Source: Saturnia japonica (taxonomy: Eukaryota; Arthropoda; Insecta; Lepidoptera; Saturniidae). From it: 64,000 nt of DNA. Below are positions 1 through 10,739 of this stretch, piece after piece; the stretch's first letter is position 1; every line of letters begins with the position of its first letter. The position numbers and the translations under genes are program-made. A model generated the notes under the pieces. The model had not been told where the DNA came from. It saw nothing but the letters and a program-made list of their open reading frames with translations, and did not search any database. The stretch is from contig CM065304.1 in NCBI GenBank assembly GCA_033032175.1, positions 16,306,001-16,370,000 of the forward strand, in the 5' to 3' direction.

Positions 1-140
1 TCGATGCAGCAGAACCCAAAACAATGATTGTTACAATTTTTGTCTGTTTGTCTGTTTACCAACGTTTGTGCGCGCTAATCTCAGAAACGGATTAACCGAT
101 TTGGAAACGGTTTTCACTAATATATTGTGGTAAGGTTCAC
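1..140. repeat. Fragment of a lepidopteran interspersed repeat
   Basis: The stretch has the run GTCTGTTTGTCTGTTT followed by GCGCTAATCTCAGAAACGG and a 'accgattt' block. This arrangement recurs at 23.45-23.53 kb, 45.17 kb and 52.65 kb inside Helitron-like or LINE-tail repeats. It is cut off by the window edge, so class and ends cannot be fixed. Confidence 0.5.
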
Positions 141-829
141 TTAACATTTAGTGTTTGTTTTACTTAAATAAGTTCATAAATAAAAAAGTTATATCAATTT
201 AAAAAATCACTTCGAACATTTGTTCGTTAAAGAATAGCTTTTCAGTTGAATTGACTGAAATTTTAGTTATCTGTGTATTATAGTTTGTAAAACTACGATG
301 ATTGATACTTTTCATAAAGTTAAAAAATGAAAAGTTTAATTTTTTTTTTTTAGTCCAATATAAGTTGACCTCAGATCTACGTGATAAATCATATTAAAAG
401 GAGGTCAGCATAAGCTGGAATTTTTGTCGGTTGAATATAACCGAGCCGCTGCTTGGAATGCCAATTCATTTCGAAAAAGATCGATTCGAATCGAACTCTT
501 ATGAATCGATTCACAAAAAAATCGAGGTCTAAAAGATCGATCTTTTTTCGATACACTTTCGGATTTGTATTCACAATATAAAAATCCCTAAAATACAAAT
601 TTAAAACACCACAACAATCGATCTTTTGTCATTTTTACCTAACTAAAGTATCAGTTATTATAGATAAACAGAAAGGTGGAGAGAGATAATTTTTTACATG
701 TATATAGGGAAAGAGAATTAATTTCAAAAATTTATTATTATAAACTGTTGTCGTTATTTTGCTGTTGGGTAATAATTTACAATTAGTATTTTAATTGGTA
801 AATAACAGCATAATGAAATTAATAATCCA
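141..829. other. AT-rich stretch, no gene recognised
   Basis: Stops interrupt all frames and no family motif is recognised. The 460-550 part contains several GATCGATT/GAATCGA words that look like a decayed inverted or tandem repeat. Confidence 0.4.
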
Positions 830-841
830 TATCTACTAATA

Positions 842-1300
842 TTATAAATTCGAAAGTAATTCTGTCTGTCCCCTCTGTTGTATTTTCACGCCTAGACCGC
901 TGAAACAATTTTGATAAATTTTGATTGAGAAAGGACATAGGCTAATTTTGAAAATAAAATTGGAAGGGGTGAAATTTCGTATGAAGAACCCATTTTGATA
1001 AATTTTAGTATAGAGATATTTTGGACTTTGGAGAAAGACTTTGACTACCTTATGTGGTGAAAATAAAACTTTAATAGGTGAAATAGGGGTTGAAGGTTTG
1101 TACGAAGAACCCATCAAACCAATTTTGATGAATAGAGATATATTGGACCTTGGAGACGGACATAGGGTACTTTATGGCGCAAAGATAAAACATGAAGGGG
1201 TTAAATACGGGTTGAAATTTTTTATGAAGAACCCACTAGATATTTCTCAATTTAGAGATATTATAATTCATATTTATGCTTTTAAGAAGAAATAAAAGGG
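842..1300. repeat. Degenerate tandem array, about 122-bp period
   Basis: The word ATGAAGAACCCA (one copy ACGAAGAACCCA) recurs at 981, 1102 and 1224, and 'ttttgat(g)aat...agagatatt.tggac' recurs in phase with it. That gives three to four diverged units of 121-122 bp. A short open frame through it is a by-product of the repeat. Confidence 0.6.
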
Positions 1301-1334
1301 TTTCGCGTTTTTGAAAAATTAATTGTCAAGATGG

Positions 1335-1870
1335 TTCAATAAGGGATGGTTTACAATACCATACACATAGAGTGATAAATCCATGTATGATTTTCCTTTG
1401 GTTGGTCTTGTTTATAGATCAGTCAGTCTTTATGCAGTAATATAGAGGTGTGGTAGGGATCGCGACCACCATACAAGTAGTGATAAACCCATCTATGGTT
1501 TTTTTTGGTTCATCGTGTTCAGAGATCAGTGGGTGTATATGCAATAATATAGCAGGGTAGTGGGATCGCGACCACCATACATATAATAATAAACCCATGT
1601 ATAATTTTCTTTTGGTATGTCGTGTTCCGAGATCATTCATTTATAAACAGTGTTATAACGGGGTGTAAGGTATCGCGGCCACCATACACATAGTGATAAA
1701 CACAAGTATGATTTTCTTTTGGATTGTCGTGTTCCGAGATCAATCAGTGTATATGCAGTAATATAGCGGCGTGGTAGAGATCGCGACTACCATATACATA
1801 GTGATAAACACATGTATGATTTTCTTTTGGTATGTCGTGTTCCGAGATCAGTCGGTGTATTTCTATACGA
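1335..1870. repeat. Minisatellite, about 107-bp period, about five units
   Basis: The block GTCGTGTTCCGAGATCA and its variants recur with the AGATCA word at about 1416, 1523, 1630, 1737 and 1845, spacing 107-108 bp. Each unit also carries 'atcgcgaccaccatacacatagtgataaac'-like sequence. The units are contiguous with no unique spacers, so this is a minisatellite and not a CRISPR array. Confidence 0.85.
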
Positions 1871-1980
1871 CAAATAGTAACATTAGGATACAACTCTTAG
1901 CAATCTCTTAATATTGATTTTTGTTAAGTCGAAGGTGGAAGCCCTTCCGAGCTGCTTTATCTGCTTGCGCTGTCGTAATA

Positions 1981-2427
1981 CAGGGTGGGCCATAAAGATT
2001 TGCGAATAAAAAAAAATAAAAAAAAAATAAATACATTATACATCTTTATTTCAATTAAAATAGACGTTCGAACATTGTTTCAACGAAAGCTCGTCGTAAA
2101 ATTGGGTCATTTGACAGTAATTCCTGCACAAGTTGAATTTTCTACGGGTGCACTTTCAAATCTTTCAACAAAATGCTACGCAAAGATGTTCTGATTTACG
2201 TCATGTAATCCAAACTCACGCCGAAATAAACGTTGAACAATAGCGCACCAATGCCATTTTTATAATAACGTTTAACGCAGAATGCACGCTGCACTCCGGT
2301 GAAGCGATCCATCGCGACTAAATTTCCGAGAACCGAGCTTCTCATCCCCACCACCCGCGCAGCCCCCGCTCATAAGGTTCAAACGCAAGAGTGTTTTTAA
2401 AATCGTACGCCTTTCTGGCCAACCCTG
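1981..2427. mobile_element. 447-bp MITE with CAGGGTNGGCCA terminal repeats
   Basis: The ends are CAGGGTGGGCCATAAA and the complement of CAGGGTTGGCCAGAAA, a 16-bp TIR with two mismatches. TA flanks both sides (1979-1980 and 2428-2429). The homologous H2 copy at 45.38 kb lacks the insertion, which confirms both edges. TA duplication points to the Tc1/mariner-like superfamily. No transposase was recognised inside. Confidence 0.8.
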
Positions 2428-2801
2428 TAGTTAATGCTACGTAAATACAATTTGCTACAAAAATACTGATCCTTAATATATATAAAAAAAGTTAGCGATA
2501 GCATATGACTTTCTCCTATACATAAGCATCAAAAAACTATTTTGTAACAATTATTAAAAATTAAAAAAGTTATTTATGAACATTATTTTTAGGCATGACA
2601 TCTTAATTCTTACGAATAAAAGTGTTCTTCGTCATGAAGAAAATTTTATAAAGTTAAGTTTTGCTCATTGTGGTATGCTATTTTGACACATAGTCTAGGA
2701 GATAATAAAAACTTCAAATAATTTGTACTTGCGACAAGAACAATAATTATGATAGACTACACAGGTGCGTTGGCGTTGTGGTATTTATTGTATAAAATTA
2801 A

Positions 2802-2830
2802 CACGGGTGAAACCGTGGGGCACAGCTAGT
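2802..2830 (+). other. Helitron-like 3' terminus (hairpin plus CTAG|T)
   Basis: Stem CACGG, loop GTGAAA, stem CCGTG, then GGGGCACAGCTAG and T. The same terminus, with decay, occurs at 38.0 kb and 45.76 kb. Confidence 0.65.
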
Positions 2831-2893
2831 ATATGAATATCTTTCACATCAGTCGCAATATAATATACATTTAAATGTTTTGTTTGTTATTAG

Positions 2894-3161
2894 CTATTTG
2901 TTCCTGAACGCCATAGCGAATCAACTACGTTACCCGAATAGTCATACGCATTATTTTTCATGTTGCCTTTTGTACTTGTTCGCTGAGGCAAATTCTGAAG
3001 CAGTCCAAGAGCAAATCACAAGGATGTTGCTCGAGAGGCTTATCGTCAATAGACCACATCCTTGGGGTCTGCTGATTACATTTATTGAACTGATAAAGAA
3101 TCCTGTGTACAAATTCTGGTCACACGAATTTGTTCACTGCGCACCGGAAATTGAAAAGTTA
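2894..3161 (+). CDS. Not1: CNOT1 (CCR4-NOT scaffold) exon, Not1 C-terminal domain
   Basis: CNOT1 is the large scaffold of the CCR4-NOT deadenylase complex, which removes mRNA poly(A) tails; its C-terminal Not1 domain binds the NOT2/NOT3 module. This exon encodes 88 residues of that domain, including the conserved stretches [32 protein letters not shown] and [13 protein letters not shown]. The frame is open throughout. A pyrimidine-rich tract ending TTATTAG precedes 2894 (the first base completes a codon), and the exon ends KL followed by GTATAT at 3162, so it runs from a split codon to phase 0. Translation past 3161 turns into low-complexity sequence, as expected for intron. The family is normally over 2000 residues, so this is one exon near the 3' end of the gene. 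A Helitron-like element ends 64 bp upstream. The next exon, expected to resume after EKL, was not found. Confidence 0.92.
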
Positions 3162-3895
3162 GTATATTCATTATTGGAAGATTTTCTTTTTTTTTTTCTA
3201 TTATACTGGTGTTTTATTTTTTTACCCTTGTGTATTTTTATATAAAGTAATTACGAAGATGTCTAGTTATGCTAATTGCTGTTTAAAGCACATTTTATAA
3301 TCACAAATTATTAACGTCATAATAAAATCTTATTTAGTAACAACATGTCTGCTTTCCATGTAAAGGAATAACAAGATCGAAATATTGTGTACTTTTTCTT
3401 ATTTAATGGTAAAATGTGTATTACTTAATTATGCTGATGTCCCATGGGCAGAATATTTGTCTAATCTTGAGAGTTTAAGCAAGGCATTATAACAAGATAG
3501 TGGTTTTTTTCTTAAAACAGCCCAGTGAAATTTTGTGGCAACTTAAAATTAATGCTTCTATACTGCGTTTTGTATTACCACGGCGTGAATTGATATTTCA
3601 TGTGTCGCTAGTTTATTTGTGTTTTTAAAAGAGCGATGTCACCAATCTGTTCTAATTGTAAACTTGTATGAGATATGATACTTGGTATATTATGGGGACA
3701 AATTCGCATCTTTCCTCAGCCAACAATAGCGTTTTTTGTTTGGTTCACCATAATATATTCATTTTATAGTTTATTGGATTATGTAATGACAATAGTAATT
3801 GACCGGGTATATTGAATGACACAAAATATTTAAATTGAATATTTAAAATCTTGCTATTCAAATATAATTATTTGAACGGTACAATACCGTAAACA
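3162..3895 (+). other. Presumed CNOT1 intron sequence
   Basis: It starts with the GTATAT donor and a T-rich tract at 3185-3235. No exon resuming the Not1 domain is recognised, and no transposon motif was identified. Confidence 0.6.
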
Positions 3896-4683
3896 CCCAT
3901 CTAGATGAAGAGAGTTTCTCGACTCGAAGATACGATTATTATCGAAAGGACATAAAAAAGTTTCCTCTTGTATATTCGCGATTGTTGCCCTTCCACGTAG
4001 GTGACAGTTGCCTCGCTATTGAATATTGATCGTCTTTGTTTAAACAGAATTTGAAAGCAAAACTCATAATATTTCGAGATTTTGTGCTAGACGCTAATAG
4101 GAGTGCAGTGCACGAGGGTATTTTAATTATTTCTGCTCTTAAAAGATAAGAATTAATAAAACACAACATGGAAAAGATAGATTTAAAAATGAATAGCCTG
4201 AAGAGAGACTTGGAGCATCTAATACGTTTTGTCTTTTACTCATTCTAAATTCTCATTCTTCTTAAATTTAAAATTATCAGCAGTTTCAAATTTGAATGAT
4301 TTTTGTGTCATTTTGAGAACAATAAATACCGTAGTAATCACAGAACTCGAATGACAATTATTGCCCTCAAATCGGTTCAAACCGATTCATACGATACTCG
4401 AATGAATTTGGACAAAATGTCATACGAGATCGTGTTTATGCATGTCGAGAATTCGTAAGCAAGAATCTTCTTCAAGAATATTCCGCAGTGTGTTTAAACA
4501 GTTGCAGTAAGCGATATGTTACTTGCGAATCTCTATATGATATAATCGTAGGCGAGAATCTAATTCTTGCCTGTACGTAAACATACGTATATTACGATAA
4601 TCTTATGGCGGTTCTTGCTTGCGATAATAGTGTACTATTTCTCGCCCCGTAATATGCGATAAACTCTCTACGTCTAAATGGTC
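3896..4683. mobile_element. Candidate MITE with about 24-bp imperfect inverted ends
   Basis: CATCTAGATGAAGAGAGTTT (from 3898) pairs with the complement of 4658-4681, which reads CATTTAGACGTAGAGAGTTT; about 19 of 24 bases match. No clear target duplication was found and the interior is unrecognised. Confidence 0.4.
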
Positions 4684-5175
4684 CTTTAAATAAACGGCAG
4701 CACAACACTACAAAAATAAATGAGACAACATTGTTTGCAAGTTTGACATTAGTGATTGTTCAAAAAACGCACTATAGTTATTATTTTTATTTCACTTCAT
4801 TGGTGCACAATAATCAAATTATATGCACGCAAAATGCCATCAATAGTTCATATAACGTAAGTTTATAAACTACAATAAAACTCAAAATTTGAGAGATGAA
4901 GTTCCCGCCAAAAGCTTGTTAACCTATTTGTATGCATAATTGAGTTTATAATAACTTGGTTTGAAGGAATTTTTGCGTGTTTTTAAGGTTATTCGCATCA
5001 GTTGCCCGTTCCTGCATTGCGGACAAGCCAACCTGCGATAGCCTGGAGAGGGAGTTAGCCGAGTAGCGTCGAGCCCAATGGGAGTCTTCCTGGCAAAGCA
5101 AGAACTTAGCTGAGAAAGGTACATCTTGACTTTAAATATATTATAGCCATCGTGACTGTTTGATTTGAGGTCGAT
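4684..5175. other. No gene recognised
   Basis: AT-rich sequence with a GC-richer island at about 4980-5110. That island has a short open frame without family resemblance. Confidence 0.35.
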
Positions 5176-7096
5176 TTTTATAACCTATGTGAACTTGGCA
5201 CCCGACTTTGCAAAAAAAATAATTTGATGATACCATTCGATAGTGCTTCGTTTGTGCCCGTTTGTACTACTTTCATTTTCGTTTGTACCTCAAACTGAAA
5301 AAAGTTATTACGTTTTCAAAATTTGACCAGCACCCCACTTTGAGATATCAAAATTATGCTAACGGATTCTGATTCTAAATTGCTTGTACACGTTTGTACC
5401 TCCTTTAACTTTTGTTTATCTTCAAAGCCAAAAAAGTTACAGGTTGTTCAATATTTAGAAAATTATAACAGGCTTATTTTACAAAATATAGAATATCTGT
5501 AAACGGCGTTTGCCGTGCAATAGTTTTTGCCTTCAGGAAACGCTTTGAATAATTAAAATATTCAAAAAAATAAGAAAATAAACGCACTTTAAAAATATTT
5601 GTGAAAAGTGCTGAATTTAGTCAATTCTAAACATTTCGTAAAAATCTAAATAGAAGTCGTCGTGCAATCGTTTATACCCCTAGAAAACACTTTGAACATT
5701 GAGAATATCACAATAGAAAAGAAAATAAATGCACCTGAAATTTTTCATACCGATGAATTTTCTTAATTTTCAAAATTTCGACTATCTTTAAACAGGAATT
5801 GTCGTGCAATCGTTTGTACTCATTTGAACCTTTTTCATTTTCGTTTCGTCAACCCAAACTGAAAAAAGTTATTGCATTTCCAAAATTTGACCCGTACCCC
5901 ACTTTGAGTTATCAAAATTATACCAACGGATTCAGATTCCAATTAGCTTGCACACGTTTGTACCTCTTTTAATTTTTGCCTATCTTAAAATACAAAAAAG
6001 TTACACGACTTTTAAAAAAATCGAAATTATAAGAGCTTTAATTTACAATATATAGAAAACCTGTGTACTGAGTTCGTCGTGCAAACGTTTGTACCCCTAG
6101 GCAAAACTTGGACATTTGAAAATATCTCATAAGAAAAGAAAATAATCGCACCTGAAATTTTCATAAAATTTAATTTTCTCAATTTTCTAAATTTCAACTA
6201 ACTTTAAACAGGAATCGTCGTGAAATCGTTTGTACCGCAGGAAATGCTTTGAATCTCGAAAATATCTCAAAGGATAAGAAAATAAACGCACTTTAAAAGT
6301 GTTTATGAAATAGGGCTGGATTCAGTCAATTCTCAAAATTTCACAAAACTGTAAACGGGAATCATTGTGTAATCGTTTGTACCCCTAGGCAAAACTTGGA
6401 CATTTGAAAATATCTCATAAGAAAAGAAAATAATCGCACCAGAAATTTTCATAAAATTGAATTTTCTCAATTTTCAAAATCTCAATAAACTTTAATCAGG
6501 AATCGTTGTACAATCGTTTGTACTCGCAGGAAATACTTTGAATCTTTTCCATTTTCGTTTTTAACCCAAACTGAAAAAAGTTATTGCATTTCCACAATTT
6601 TACCCGCACCCCACTTTAAGTTATTAAAATTATACCAACGGATTCAGATTCCAGTTCGCTTGCACACGTTTGTACCTCTTTTAATTTTTGCCTATCTTAA
6701 AACACAAAAAAGTTACAAGATAAAAAAAAAATCAAAATGATAAGAGCCTTCATTTACAACGTGCGTTTTGGTGTTAAATATCTTTATATGTACGTATATT
6801 AGCTGTTTAGTTACTATAACAGGGTTCCGAAAAATTAAAAAAATAACTGGTCATGGTGAATCAAATCGGGCACTTAAATGGCTTATACTGAGTAATCCAT
6901 TAGAGATATAGCAAATAAAACTACAACATAATCATAGGCATTAAAATGATCTACAAAAAAGTCCAGGAGAATATACATCTATCTTCTAAGGAACACCGAC
7001 AATAAGCATTTTTGTCTTTGAAATAGCCGGGAGCGGGGAGCAAGATTCGCGCGGGCATTCTGTAGTCTACGTGAGCGAAGCCACGGGCACAGCTAG
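5176..7096 (+). mobile_element. Helitron-like element, family H1 copy A
   Basis: The element has a central tandem array (5190-6740), a conserved 3' region ('caataagcat', 'ccgggagcgg', 'agcaagattcgcg', 'ggcattctgt') and a 3' end with hairpin CGTG-AGCGAAGC-CACG, then GGCACAGCTAG followed by T. The 3' block recurs at 54.8 kb and, inverted, at 13.2, 23.15 and 31.85 kb. Central tandem repeats with a terminal hairpin resemble the layout of non-autonomous Helitron/Helentron (DINE-like) elements. Assignment to that class is inference. The left boundary is set where similarity with the inverted copy at 15.06 kb stops. Confidence 0.6.
5190..6740 (+). repeat. Higher-order tandem array of about 145-bp units with CGTTTGTAC
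   Basis: Units share the order CGTCGTGCAATCGTTTGTAC, 'cccctaggaaa', 'tttgaaaatatctcataaga', 'aaagaaaataaacgcac' and 'tttcataaaattgaattttctcaattttc'. A second unit type carries 'cccaaactgaaaaaagttattgcatttcc' and 'acgtttgtacctcttttaatttttgcctatctt'. In the inverted copy the same block recurs at 13621 and about 13910, a spacing of 289 bp, or two basic units. Confidence 0.8.
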
Positions 7097-7097
7097 T
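7070..7097 (+). other. H1 Helitron-like 3' terminus
   Basis: Four-bp stem CGTG/CACG around AGCGAAGC, then GGCACAGCTAG and T. Equivalent ends with GACGAAGTC stems lie at 49.23-49.25 kb and 54.89-54.91 kb. Confidence 0.65.
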
Positions 7098-8912
7098 ACT
7101 AATATAAAATTTCAAAAAATACTGCCGTCGCGGTACACCTGGCCGACTTGAAATATTGAAACGAATTTATATAAAAAATTTGCATGAAGGTATGGTTTAT
7201 TAAAGGAATTTTGTTACTACATAGGTATGTGTACAGTGGTCACGACTCTTACCACTTCGCTTCATTACTAGATATATTTGAATTATAATCTTATAGAACA
7301 AAAATCAGTTCGAAATTTCGATTTTACCAATGTATGTGTCTCTATTTCTCAAATCCCGAATTACTGTCTGTTAGCACCGCATTATCAGGACTGACCTACC
7401 GCATTCACATATAAAAAGTTCTTAAAAGGATGAGGCCCCACTGTTACTAATGAGTGGCACTTTCGTCTATTTTAAATTTACAGATGATAATGTGGAACGT
7501 GAAACAAAGAACGGGAACAAAAAAACCCTACTAATACTTGTGTAGTTTTTGGAACAATGGACATCAAGTACGAAACATATTATGTTTCTTATGCTAGATA
7601 AAGACCAACCGAGATAGAGCTACCGAACGCTATTGAATAAACGAAAACGAAAATAGCTGTGTGTGACTTAGTGAAAACGAACGTTGCTTCTTTTTATTAA
7701 CAAAGCTATACTCGTTTTATTACTTTACTTCATAATTTTGATTGGGTCTTCATTTTTAATTATTAGAAATTTGAATATTCACTAAGATGTTTCACATCTG
7801 CCAGGCGTCCCGTGGCGGCCAACTATTTTTGTATTATAAAAACTTTCATATTATTTTATAAATCGACTCGTATGTTTCTTCGTGTAGACTATCCGTTTTT
7901 AAAATAATATTAAGGTAAATGTCATTTGCTGTGTAAACACAACAGTGTAGGTGTGCGCGGACCACCACGCACATTGGGAAACAGCCACCGGATTTTATTT
8001 GAAGACTGTTAGCGCTTAAGAATCTGTCGCCCCTTTGACAGGAATTCTTACCTTTAGCCACGTACGCTCGTTCGTCCAGCCGATGGGAACGTCCTGGATG
8101 TGGTGTGATGAGCTGGAGTACGTGACGCACGCAGGTTTGCCCGATGCACTTTGTATTGGTAACTCAAGAATCGCACGACGTCTTATTGTTTGTATTTTGT
8201 AATTACATAGGTATTTCCCGTAATCCCTTCGAATCGCACGCAGTTGCATGCGCCGGCGAAGCTCGACACTTTCTCACTGACGCCATTTACAACGGTGCCA
8301 CGAAGACGTTGTGATTGGACGGGAACGTATGAGCGCTTCACAACGCTCTGCTATTGGTTGAATCCCATCACATTAAACGACAGATTCAATACCAGTTATG
8401 GTTACGAAACAATAGGTAAACGTAAACGAGAATACATTATCTGTCGGCAAAACCAACATGTTCGCCTTTGTTTACTCTCCTTCGCTTGGTCTGTACACGG
8501 CATTAGGCGATTCTTTCAGCCATTTGCAACACATAAACTAAATTAATTTAAGTTTTAGAAAGCTTTGGAACTACAAAACAACGGGGTGTCTGTTGACCAG
8601 GAATCTCGAATATCCGATTTTTTTTGTTGTAAATAAGGTAAGAGCGTTAATAGTGTGTGAACCCGTCAAGGGTGTAGCTAGTGTGGTGTGTCAGTGTGAC
8701 ACTGAACTGACTCTACCTTGTTACGAACTTCTAATAAACATAAATAGTATTGGACATTGTTTCTTGAGGTACAGTCAACGGACGGTTCGGGTTCTGGCCT
8801 CGTAATTGGACGGTGTAGAGAAGTCGGTCGCTCTAATTTTACTTTTTGAATTTATGACAAGTTTATTTTTACATTTGCATTATCAATAGAGTTGAGGAGG
8901 GCTTCCGGGTGA
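7098..8912. other. No gene recognised
   Basis: The 7.9-8.6 kb part is richer in GC than its surroundings and carries several short open frames on both strands, none resembling a known family. It could include a promoter or first exon, or an unrecognised transposon. I see no splice-supported coding exon. Confidence 0.35.
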
Positions 8913-9092
8913 TTGTGGTACGAAGGAATAGATAGATTTTTTGTCATGTACTGGAGTCCGGAACAGTCTTACATATATAAAACGTTGTTAAAAAGAAATC
9001 AGATACGTAGTATTATTAGCATTGATGCTACAGGTTCATTGGTAGCACCTTTTCGCAAACCAGATAGCACTAAATATCCGAATTGTATATAA
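8913..9092 (+). pseudogene. Fragment of a transposon-type protein with SIDATG motif
   Basis: An open frame between TGA at 8910 and TAA at 9090 reads 59 residues. It contains VMYWSPEQ, YKTLLKR and ISIDATGSLVAPFRKPD. I recall the order 'WSPEQ ... ISIDATG' from large uncharacterised arthropod proteins that look transposon-derived, possibly a DDE/MULE-like domain. The superfamily is not certain. The frame starts with no recognisable ATG and stops just before the ORF1 retroelement at 9115, which may have inserted here. Whether this is a lone fragment or an exon is unknown. Confidence 0.45.
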
Positions 9093-9118
9093 TAATACAT
9101 TGTATATAAACCTACAAG

Positions 9119-10097
9119 GTGAGTTCATCGGATACTCACCGTAAATTCACTGCCCTCCTCCGGGAGAGAGGGCTTCAATATTTCACCTACTCCCTTGCGG
9201 AGGAGCGCGTCCTCCGCGTGGTGATCCGCCGTATTCCGGTGGAAGTCAGCCCCGCGGAGGTGTGCTCCTCGCTCGCGGAGCAGGATTATCCAATCAGAGA
9301 GGTACATAGAATGTACAGTAAGGAGAAGCGGCCACTACAAATGGTAGTGGCCATTCTGGACCTTCCCCCGAGGGAAAGGCCATCTTTCAATTAGCAAATG
9401 TATGCGGGCTCTCCGGCGTCACCGTCGAGCCCCCATATAAAACCCACATTCCTTTGCAGTGTCACAACTGCCAGCTCTACGGACACGCCGCCCGTAACTG
9501 CCATCTTCATCCGCGGTGCGTTAAGTACCGAGTAAGATTAAGATACCGTTAAATATCAGGGAGTGCACGCGCGAGCGTGACTCCACCACCCCCCCGAGCA
9601 GCGTACTGTGCGGAGGGGAGGGGCACCCTGCGAATTATCGCGGTTGCCCCAAAGCTCCGCGCACTACGCGGCCTCGGCACCAGAGGCAGGCGGCCCCCCG
9701 GGCGGCGCCTCCCGCCTCAGCCCTCCGAGCGCAACTCCTGCTGGCGCCAGGGGAATTTCCCGCGCTTCCAGTGCCTCGCCAGATCCCGGCCGCCGCCGGC
9801 CCTCCCGCGCCTCTCGGTCAGTCACAACCCGTGCGTTCGGCTCCGAACGCAGGGGGGCCACGTCGCCCTAATCCACAGCCTCGTATGGCGATGGATAATT
9901 CCGCGCCCTGCGCTCCCTCTCACGTTGCGAGCAATGATCTCATGATCCTGCTCCTTCGTGAGCATGGTATTCAGGAGGTCATTGACTACAATGACCACCT
10001 AGAGCGTTACGGTCTCGTCAAGACCGTATGCGCTTTCGCCTGCCTTGTTGAGATGTTACACCGTCTCGACAGCGAAACACATGACCACCCGGCATAA
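9119..10097 (+). pseudogene. Retrotransposon Gag-like ORF1 with zinc knuckles, frameshifted
   Basis: ORF1 proteins of jockey-clade LINEs bind element RNA. The first frame (9119-9394) has LRERGLQYFTYSLAEERVLR and VVIRRIPVEVSPAEV, typical of the domain before the zinc knuckles (PRE_C2HC type). The reading then shifts near 9380 and continues with NVCGLSGVTVEPP and the knuckle CHNCQLYGHAARNC (C-X2-C-X4-H-X4-C). A second knuckle, VLCGGEGHPANYRGC, lies near 9603-9650. After another shift a Pro/Ala-rich stretch leads to a C-terminal segment with SNDLMILLLREHGIQEVI, ending at 10097. The N-terminus is missing. The coding is clearly more GC-rich than the neighbourhood, which suggests a fairly recent copy. 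Confidence 0.8.
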
Positions 10098-10739
10098 ACG
10101 CCGGCCGCGCAAAAAGTTTTATTTACTCGTATGTACAATAAACTCTATCGATTCGTCTCTCCAAATAGAGCGTGACAGCGCCCACGCCCGCGTAACCACC
10201 GTTCTCTCCGCAGAGGACGGGCGGTCAATTTCGCTCCCGCACACCCCCCACGTCCATCCTCTTTAGCGGTAACCCAAGCCTAGGTCCGTTTCCTCGGCGT
10301 GAAACCCTTGGGTCAGGCAACCGCCCGCGCGATACAAGTGACACTATACGTGCAGCACTTAGTTACCCACATACAACATTACACACGTATGAACATACAC
10401 ACAACATTACACACGTGCACACCACACAGGTACATAGGTTTTGTGAGGGACATTTTTTTTTTTTTTTACGCTAGTTAGTTAGCGCTAGTTAGTGTAGGAA
10501 ACATTTCCGATTACTGAATACACATACGCATGGTTCCTTCCTTCCTCCCAGGAGGAAGGGAACGTGCCTATGGGTATAATTTAGTTAGCTCGAATCGTAG
10601 GTGTAGGGATTCAGTTAGTTCGCGACTTATTTGCGTACGCGACGACCGCCCGAGCCGAGGTCCGGCCACTCTGGCGCCCTCGTGCGAGTCGTCCTTATAA
10701 CTTTCGCGGCTGAGTGCCATCTGCGCTCGCCCCCAAGTC
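10098..10739. other. GC-rich 3' untranslated part of the ORF1-only element
   Basis: No RT or endonuclease motif in any frame. It has a short ACACGT/ACATACAACATTACAC repeat near 10370-10420, a T15 tract at about 10451-10466 and a CCTTCCTTCCTCCCAGGAGGAAGG palindrome-like block at 10534-10559. Confidence 0.5.

Larger units (their letters stand above)
830..2829 (+). mobile_element. Helitron-like composite element, family H2 copy A
   Basis: One end begins TACTAATATTATAAAT, a terminus common to many moth repeats. The other ends with a perfect 5-bp-stem hairpin (CACGG/CCGTG, 2802-2817), then GGGGCACAGCTAG, followed by T. A 3' hairpin shortly before CTAG, with T as next base, is the established Helitron 3' signature. 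The last about 900 bp (minus an insertion) align by eye with 45.29-45.78 kb. Internally there are two tandem arrays (842-1300 and 1335-1870) and a nested MITE (1981-2427). No Rep/helicase coding remains, so it is non-autonomous. The left limit is uncertain and the left part may be a separate repeat. Confidence 0.55.

Noticed and set aside
1041..1295. 84-residue open frame
   Set aside because: Lies wholly inside the 122-bp tandem array; an equivalent frame appears on the opposite strand.
1335..1870. Regularly repeated units resembling a CRISPR array
   Set aside because: Units of 107 bp are contiguous with no unique spacers, and the setting is a eukaryotic genome.
2894..3161. CNOT1 match as a processed pseudogene
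   Set aside because: Match begins and ends exactly at splice signals and the frame is intact; a processed copy would continue into the next exon.
3939..4169. 76-residue open frame on the minus strand
   Set aside because: No family resemblance; lies inside the candidate MITE.
9577..9945. Overlapping GC-rich open frames on both strands
   Set aside because: Shadows of the frameshifted ORF1 in a GC-rich Pro/Ala-coding stretch; only the zinc-knuckle reading has family motifs.
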